Positions 58,951-64,000 of a DNA stretch of 64,000 nt are shown here, piece by piece. The stretch lies in NCBI GenBank assembly GCA_963721405.1, contig CAVRJA010000014.1, forward strand, positions 682,001 to 746,000. Direction: 5' to 3'. The stretch's first letter is position 1. The number at the start of each line of letters is the position of its first letter. The DNA comes from JAFNAG01 sp963721405. GTDB taxonomy: Bacteria > Acidobacteriota > UBA6911. A program made the translations under genes and the position numbers. The notes beneath the pieces are model-generated. The model had not been told where the DNA came from. It saw only the letters and a list, made by a program, of their open reading frames with translations, and made no database searches.

Positions 58951-61713
58951 TTATTGATTACCTCCGCGGCCGCGGCCCCGGCCGGTTGTTTCCTCCTGTT
59001 TGCCGTTCTGCTCCCTTTCCCTGGCAAGTTCGACAAGGTCGACGTTGCTCGAGAAGTCTCCGAGGAGCCACTTGCAGAAATAGTCGGCCCGGATCCAGTT
59101 GCAGTATTCCGAGTCGGGACCGTACGAGTGCGGCTGCCCGGGGAAGATCATCATGTCGAAGCGCTTGTTGGCCTTGATCAGGGCGTCGGCCAGCCGCATA
59201 GTATTGGCCGGGTGGACATTGTTGTCGTAGTCGCCGGTGGTGAGCATCAGATGGCCCTTGAGGTTCTTGGCCAATTCCGAGTTTTTATCCATGGTGTATT
59301 CAAAGGTGACGTTGCCGTCCTTGTCCTTGATCTCCTTGATGCCGTGGTTTTTCTCGCTCCAGGGCGCGTTGTAAATGTTGTTTTCGTGATTGCCAGACTC
59401 CGACCACGCCACTTTGAAGAAATCGGGGTACACCAGCATGGCTGCAGCGGACATGAAACCGCCGCCCGAGTGCCCCCAGATCCCGACTTTGTCGATGTCG
59501 ATGAACGCAAACCGGTGCGACAGCTGCTCGACTGTGGCCTTCTTGTCGGCCAGGCCATAGTCGCGGAAGCTGATCTGCTCGCCGTAGCTGTAGTTGTGGT
59601 ACCACTTGGAACGCTGCGGGTTTCCTCCCCGGTTTCCCACTTCGATCACGATGAATCCGAACTGGGCGAGGAATGAGCTGTAACTCCGCGTCGCCGCGAA
59701 ATTCTTGGTGACGCTTTCGGTTTGTGGGCCTGGATAGACGTACAGGATGATCGGGTACTTCTTGTTGGGGTCAAAATCGAACGGCTTGTACATGACCCCA
59801 TAGATGTCGGTAATGCCGTCGTCCGCCTTGACCTTGAAGGGCTCCGGGAATTTGAACCCGTGTTCCAGGAGGGGTTTGACGTCGGTCGTCTCGAGGTCGA
59901 TCAGGAGGTTGCCGGCATTGTCGTACAGCACAGAGCGAGGGGCAGCGTTGACTCGAGCGGAGTTGTCGACGAAGCATTTGGCCGATTCACCCATGCTTAC
60001 GGTGTGAGTCGCGTCCCCGGGATCGAGCAGCTTCATGCCCGTGCCATCGAGATTGATCCTGTAAAGATGTGCGTAGTAGGGATCTTCCCCCGGCTCGCGG
60101 CCCAGGGCCGTGAAGTACAAAACGCGGCTCTTCTCGTCGATGCCCTGGACGGCGTCGGCGACGAACTCGCCCGCGTCAATCTGGTTCTTCAGCGTCCCGT
60201 TGATGTCGTAGAGATAATAGTGGCCCCACCCGTCGCGCTCCGACCACCAGAGAAACTCCTGGCCGTTGTTGATGAGGCGCGGCTGCTTGGTTTCAATGTA
60301 GGTGTTCAGCCGTTCTTCGACGAGCGTTTTGACCTCTCCGGTGTCGGGATTGGCCACGCAAATGTCCACCCTGTGCTGGTCGCGGCTGATGCGGGTGAAG
60401 TAGATCCTGTCGAGAGCATCGGTGAACCAGGTCTGAGGAGTGCCGTATGTGGGGGGCTCTCCATACTGTGGTGGAACGCGCGCGTTCAGCATCGAGATGC
60501 CCTGGTCCTTGAAGCCCTCACCCTTGATCTTCACCCGCGCCTTGGTGTCGCGGTCGAACGCCAGCATCTCCCTCTGCGGGTAATTGGTCTCGCCGGGCAT
60601 GGCGTAACGATAGGAATTCAGCGTCGGCCGCGGATTGGCGAGCGTGTTGATCACCCAGAGATCGGCGACTTTCCTGTCGTCCGTGCGTGTAAGGCCGAAC
60701 TTCTTCGAGTCCTTGGACCAGCTGACGGGAATGGCTCCGGTCCGGGCATTTGTGCCCCGCCCCCCCTGTTCTTGCGTAGTCGTGCCCTCTTCCTGTTGCT
60801 GCTGTTGCTGCTGTTGCTGTTGCTGCTGCTGCTGATCCCCACCCCCTCTGCCGCCGCGGCCGCCGAAGCTGTAATGATCCTCTCCGTCCGTGGTCAGCTG
60901 GACTTCCACGATTGACTTGTCGTTCTCGTCCTTCTTGGCCTTTTCGAAGTTGACGTCATCCATCATGTAGAGGTTGTGATTGCGGGCAAAGAGGACGGTC
61001 TTGCCGTCCGGCGAGACGGAAGCCCAGTTCTTTCGTTGCTCCGGGTCTTTCCAGTCTTCGAGGAGCTGGACTTTTCCCGTGGCCAGGTCATATTCGAAAT
61101 GGAGGGTCTTGGTCCGGGGGGCAGCCGGCGCTTGTCCCGCCCCGCCTCGTCCCTGGCCCCTCTGGCCTCTCTGGCCGGTTTGGCCCGTCTGTCCTGTCTG
61201 GCCGGTCTGCGTGGTTTGTTCCGTCTTTACCGCTTGCGGGTCCACCTTCTTGGTGGTGACGATATCCGCGTCTATCGGCACGGTAAACTGGAATTGGAAG
61301 GCGGTGTCCTTCTTGACAAACCGCGTGATCGTCGAGAAAGGCAGGTGCTGAGAGTCGTACGGAATGCGGGTGATGGCGGTCAGCATGGCAGCCATCTTGG
61401 CATTGTCGAACAGGGGTGTTTTGGATCTTTTGGCCGGATCTACCAGGTAGAAGTTTCGCCCCTGGGGTGTCTGATAGGTGTACCAGAACCGGTCTCCGGT
61501 CTCGAGCCACCGCGGTGTCACCGAGGTGTCGAACACCAGCTTGCCGACCTTCTGCGAGGTCCACTGGGATGCCAGAGTATAGTTCGCCCTGACTGCCTGG
61601 TTATTTTCCGCCGTGTAGCTGGCCGGCAGCAAAGCCAGGACCAGCAGGCCGAGGGCAAGGCCGAGCATCAGCCCCTTCCGGTTGAGATACCGGGATCGAA
61701 CAAAGGTATGCAT
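58951..61713 (-). CDS. secreted S9 family peptidase (DPP4-like), with poly-Gln tract
   Basis: A 920-residue exported prolyl-oligopeptidase-type enzyme. The start at 61713 is fixed by AGGAGG and gives a signal peptide around residues 13-34. The N-terminal propeller (about 50-640) carries a GQTGQTGQ-like linker near residue 180 and a run of about 15 Gln near residue 300. The catalytic domain (about 660-890) shows YPIILYVYPGPQTES, GNRGGNPQRSKWYH, the nucleophile elbow GHSGGGFMSAAAML, and GDYDNNVHPANTMRLADALI for the acid, with PHSYG for His. The C-terminus is Arg/Gly-rich. It is a dipeptidyl-peptidase-IV-type oligopeptidase acting outside the cytoplasm. Confidence 0.92.
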   Translation of the reverse strand: MHTFVRSRYLNRKGLMLGLALGLLVLALLPASYTAENNQAVRANYTLASQWTSQKVGKLVFDTSVTPRWLETGDRFWYTYQTPQGRNFYLVDPAKRSKTPLFDNAKMAAMLTAITRIPYDSQHLPFSTITRFVKKDTAFQFQFTVPIDADIVTTKKVDPQAVKTEQTTQTGQTGQTGQTGQRGQRGQGRGGAGQAPAAPRTKTLHFEYDLATGKVQLLEDWKDPEQRKNWASVSPDGKTVLFARNHNLYMMDDVNFEKAKKDENDKSIVEVQLTTDGEDHYSFGGRGGRGGGDQQQQQQQQQQQQQQEEGTTTQEQGGRGTNARTGAIPVSWSKDSKKFGLTRTDDRKVADLWVINTLANPRPTLNSYRYAMPGETNYPQREMLAFDRDTKARVKIKGEGFKDQGISMLNARVPPQYGEPPTYGTPQTWFTDALDRIYFTRISRDQHRVDICVANPDTGEVKTLVEERLNTYIETKQPRLINNGQEFLWWSERDGWGHYYLYDINGTLKNQIDAGEFVADAVQGIDEKSRVLYFTALGREPGEDPYYAHLYRINLDGTGMKLLDPGDATHTVSMGESAKCFVDNSARVNAAPRSVLYDNAGNLLIDLETTDVKPLLEHGFKFPEPFKVKADDGITDIYGVMYKPFDFDPNKKYPIILYVYPGPQTESVTKNFAATRSYSSFLAQFGFIVIEVGNRGGNPQRSKWYHNYSYGEQISFRDYGLADKKATVEQLSHRFAFIDIDKVGIWGHSGGGFMSAAAMLVYPDFFKVAWSESGNHENNIYNAPWSEKNHGIKEIKDKDGNVTFEYTMDKNSELAKNLKGHLMLTTGDYDNNVHPANTMRLADALIKANKRFDMMIFPGQPHSYGPDSEYCNWIRADYFCKWLLGDFSSNVDLVELAREREQNGKQEETTGRGRGRGGNQ

Positions 61714-62302
61714 GTAAGGTTCCTCCTGATACGCAAGATGCAGGGTGTTTTGCATTCGCCAAGAAATGTCACTCAAACCGAGATTATTCCAGTGGGGGCG
61801 AGGATAGCTTTCCGCGGCGGAGATGGCAAGGAAAACATGATCAAGGCTGGAGTCAGGAGCAACCGTGAAACACAGCTGGCCGTCCGGATGCTTGCCGCAT
61901 GCATGTCGAGATCCAAGTCCACGTCTATGTCCGGGTCCACGTCTACGTCCAGGTCCTAGTCAGATGACCATTTCGTTTCGAGAAAGCTGGCAACGGTGCC
62001 TGGATTCCGGGGCGAGAAATGTGTGGTATTCCTCCGGCCTGTGGGTATCATCTGATGATCGGCAACGGATGTTCCTGGGCGGAGTCCACCGGTTCGCATG
62101 CGGGAACACGCATCGGAAGCCGGCGATAACCGATGTGGCTCATACAATCCGGAGCGCTCGAATGAGGGCATCGCACGGACCTATGCCAGCTTTGTATTGC
62201 CTTGTTCTTATGCAGCGCCCGGCGAACGCCGGTTCCATGACCTTTGGGGACAAAGACAATCGCGTGTTCCGTCGATCCGACGGCCGCTGATATCGGGGAT
62301 CG
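61714..62302. other. 589-bp intergenic region with one TGGACN array
   Basis: The array and its conserved terminus are at 61905-61983. On either side no gene was recognised: short frames lack known sequence. The gap must hold divergent promoters for the S9 peptidase and the RlmN-like gene; none was clear. Confidence 0.5.
61905..61983 (-). repeat. TGGACN array with the conserved element terminus
   Basis: Nine minus-oriented units (61905-61958) are followed by GTCAGATGACC and TTTCGTTTCGAGAAA. The 29258 element has GTCAGATGACC followed by GTTTCGCGACAGAAA at the same place, so both belong to one family with a defined end. The opposite end is not present here, so this copy is a half element. Confidence 0.78.
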
Positions 62303-63373
62303 ATGATTTACCTGCAGGCCATGACGCCCTCGGCTCTTCGTGATGCGGTCCAGGGGATTTCTATCGAGGAAGCCCGGAAAATCGTTGGCGCCGTCCACCG
62401 CACCGATAGCTTGCCGCGGTCCGTCAAAATGGTCCGCCGCACCAGCCTGGAAGCCGTGCGCGCTGCCGGAGTCATGCCAAGACTCGAAGTCTCCGCGGTC
62501 CATCGAAGCAAGGTCGATCCCTTTGTGAAATACGCGCTCCTCACCGCGGATGGCTGCGGCATCGAGACGGTCCGGATTCCACTCGAACGCAGCGGACGGT
62601 TTTCCGTTTGTGTCAGCTCACAGGCCGGGTGCGGCCTGGGATGCATTTTCTGCGCCACCGGACAGATGGGATTGGGGCGCAATCTGGAGGTTTGGGAGAT
62701 CGTCGAACAGGTGCGCGAGGTGCGCCGGGGGCTGGACAGGTCGCAGCGTGAGCGTGTGCACGGCGTCGTGTTTCAGGGGATGGGGGAACCGCTGGCAAAC
62801 GTGGAACCCGTGATTGCCGCCATTCGCGTTCTATGCGAGTCGAGCGCTCAGGCGATCGACGGGCGTGCCATTACCGTCTGCACGGCCGGGCTCCCCGCGG
62901 GCATTCGCCGGATCGCCTGTGAAGCGCCGAAAGTCAGACTGGCGATTTCAATCGGCAGTGCCCGGCCCGAGGTGCGGCGGAAGATCATGCCTGTCGATCG
63001 CGTTTATCCGCTTGAGGCCGTCCTCGACGCCGTCGCCGAGCATGTGCGCGTCACCCGGCTGGCTCCGCTGTGGGCGGTGACGCTCCTGGCAGGAGTCAAC
63101 GACACCGAGGCCGATGCCGGCGCCCTCGCCGATTGCGGCCGCCGTCTTTTCGAGAAAACAGGCATCCGGCCTCAGCTCAGCATCGTTCCATACAACCCGG
63201 TAATCGCGCCTGCCCGTGCGCGCTTCGGGCGAACGGATGAAGGCCGCGAAACGGCATTCCGGAAGGTGCTGCGCGAATCCGGGCTCAGCGTCCGCAAACG
63301 CTATAGCGGCGGCTGGGATGTCAACGCCGCGTGCGGGCAACTCGCTTCCCGGCAGTCCACGATGAGGTCCTGA
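62303..63373 (+). CDS. RlmN-like radical SAM methyltransferase
   Basis: A 356-residue protein with the RlmN/Cfr layout: an N-terminal HhH-like region, then VSSQAGCGLGCIFCATGQMG with C110-x3-C114-x2-C117, VFQGMGEPLANVEPV, TAGLPAGIRRIA and LLAGVNDTEADA, and a C-terminal conserved Cys at C344 (DVNAACGQ). In RlmN these make C2-methyladenosine at A2503 of 23S rRNA and at A37 of some tRNAs, with the C-terminal Cys holding the methyl. Several motifs diverge from the standard (VCTAGL instead of STxGL), so it may be a paralogue with another target. Start ATG at 62303 has only a weak ribosome site. Confidence 0.82.
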   Translation: MIYLQAMTPSALRDAVQGISIEEARKIVGAVHRTDSLPRSVKMVRRTSLEAVRAAGVMPRLEVSAVHRSKVDPFVKYALLTADGCGIETVRIPLERSGRFSVCVSSQAGCGLGCIFCATGQMGLGRNLEVWEIVEQVREVRRGLDRSQRERVHGVVFQGMGEPLANVEPVIAAIRVLCESSAQAIDGRAITVCTAGLPAGIRRIACEAPKVRLAISIGSARPEVRRKIMPVDRVYPLEAVLDAVAEHVRVTRLAPLWAVTLLAGVNDTEADAGALADCGRRLFEKTGIRPQLSIVPYNPVIAPARARFGRTDEGRETAFRKVLRESGLSVRKRYSGGWDVNAACGQLASRQSTMRS

Positions 63374-63386
63374 TCATGGGAGAATT

Positions 63387-63986
63387 ATGGCATTGAAACC
63401 CTGGCCTCACGATGATCCCGAACTGATCGCAGACATGGGAATCTTCAGGCTGCTCCGCCTGCGGACACGCTCGCCGCGCACGGGCGTCAACCGCAGCATC
63501 AGCGTGCTCGAAGCCGGTGACTGGGTCAATGTCGTGGCCCTGACACCCGGTCAGGAAGTCGTCCTCGTCCGCCAGTTCCGGCACGGCACGCGCGAATTCA
63601 CACTGGAGATCCCGGGTGGGATGGTGGACAAGGGAGAGACGGCGGCACAGGCTGCGCAACGCGAACTCCTGGAAGAAACAGGTTACGCCGGTGAAGGTCC
63701 GGTGAACCTCGGCGTCGTGTCGCCCAATCCCGCAATTCTGGACAATCACTGCCACACGCTCCTGTTTGAGAATTGCCTCAGAGTCCGGGAGCCTGAGCCG
63801 GATCACGGCGAGGATATCGAAGTGGCGACGCTCCCACTGCGCGAGATCCCGGGAAGCATCGCCTCCGGCGCCATCGACCATGCCCTGGTTATCTGCGCCT
63901 TCTGGTGGCTGGCACAACGGCGTCCAACGTTACTGGGCGATGAAGCGAACCCGGCGAGCCGATCTGGTGAGCAGCGAACCGGATGA
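63387..63986 (+). CDS. NUDIX hydrolase (ADP-ribose pyrophosphatase-like)
   Basis: A 199-residue NUDIX protein. The Nudix box is GGMVDKGETAAQAAQRELLE followed by ETGY, matching GX5EX7REUXEEXGU. The N-terminal half (DWVNVVALTPGQEVVLVRQF) and the VSPNPAILDNHCHTLLFENC stretch are those of ADP-sugar/ADP-ribose hydrolases. It clears ADP-ribose or related nucleoside diphosphate derivatives. It starts 13 bp after the RlmN-like gene with GGGAGAA, so the two are an operon. The gene is complete and ends 14 bp before the window edge. Confidence 0.9.
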   Translation: MALKPWPHDDPELIADMGIFRLLRLRTRSPRTGVNRSISVLEAGDWVNVVALTPGQEVVLVRQFRHGTREFTLEIPGGMVDKGETAAQAAQRELLEETGYAGEGPVNLGVVSPNPAILDNHCHTLLFENCLRVREPEPDHGEDIEVATLPLREIPGSIASGAIDHALVICAFWWLAQRRPTLLGDEANPASRSGEQRTG

Positions 63987-64000
63987 TTCTTCAGGTCGAA

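Overview
The window is GC-rich DNA that almost certainly comes from an Acidobacteriota genome (isolate or MAG). The evidence is a full-length ADOP-type duplicated permease (5165-7555), an acidobacterial-type VWFA secreted protein (40780-41673), a PadR regulator beside a permease-prefix membrane protein, and a dense set of secreted peptidases and glycosidases. No rRNA, tRNA, CRISPR array, phage module or intact transposase was recognised.

Layout. 0-3.8 kb: end of a heme farnesyltransferase gene, a low-complexity block, then an aldehyde:ferredoxin oxidoreductase gene fused by an ATGA overlap to a MoaD/ThiS-like sulfur carrier, and a haem-binding c-type protein. 3.8-9.5 kb (minus strand): M61 aminopeptidase, ADOP permease, small secreted protein, spermidine-synthase-like methyltransferase. 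9.6-15.4 kb (plus): remnant of a glucose-dehydrogenase-like gene, glycogen debranching enzyme, a truncated glycosidase gene, and a large secreted BNR/sortilin-type propeller protein. 15.5-21.3 kb (minus): GH127/146-like enzyme, class-C beta-lactamase-fold hydrolase, permease-prefix membrane protein with PadR. 21.4-25.9 kb (plus): PHP-domain protein, BlaI-type repressor with a truncated BlaR1 gene, secreted beta-helix protein, PilZ protein. 26-29.2 kb (minus): a lone ECF sigma factor, a repeat mosaic, then an ECF sigma / membrane anti-sigma-like / YbjQ operon. 29.8-36.6 kb: M64 peptidase, MobB (minus), MoeA, MoeA-PBP fusion, S9 hydrolase. 37.3-45.9 kb: an 1167-aa secreted protein of unknown family translationally coupled to the VWFA protein, P5C dehydrogenase, Tpx, a repeat block and a parvulin PPIase. 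46-48.7 kb (minus): M28 peptidase with propeller and FnIII. 48.9-55 kb (plus): a COG1964/tetraether-synthase-like radical SAM enzyme followed by a double-ASKHA acyl-CoA-dehydratase-type activase and its dehydratase-like partner. 55.3-64 kb: degenerate receiver protein, small membrane protein, a second radical SAM protein, a ferredoxin-like protein, an M28 fragment, a poly-Gln S9 peptidase, an RlmN-like radical SAM protein and a NUDIX hydrolase.

How genes may work together. The oxidoreductase with its MoaD-like partner at 1-3 kb and mobB/moeA/moeA-PBP at 31-35 kb are consistent with molybdopterin (Mo or W) metabolism. The radical SAM / activase / dehydratase-like set at 49-55 kb looks like one transcription unit in which an ATP-driven electron activator sits beside a multi-cluster radical SAM enzyme; this is the most interesting protein-level candidate. 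Many other genes export peptidases, glycosidases and propeller proteins, fitting a polymer-degrading lifestyle.

Non-coding structure is the other notable part. Nine degenerate hexanucleotide (TGGACN) arrays lie in five intergenic regions, several as inverted pairs inside longer inverted repeats, and a second repeat family (two modules in inverted copies at 27 kb and 36.7 kb, one module again at 44 kb) forms mosaics with them. At least four genes are remnants (9.6, 12.0, 22.9 and 58.3 kb), so this stretch shows active decay and rearrangement.
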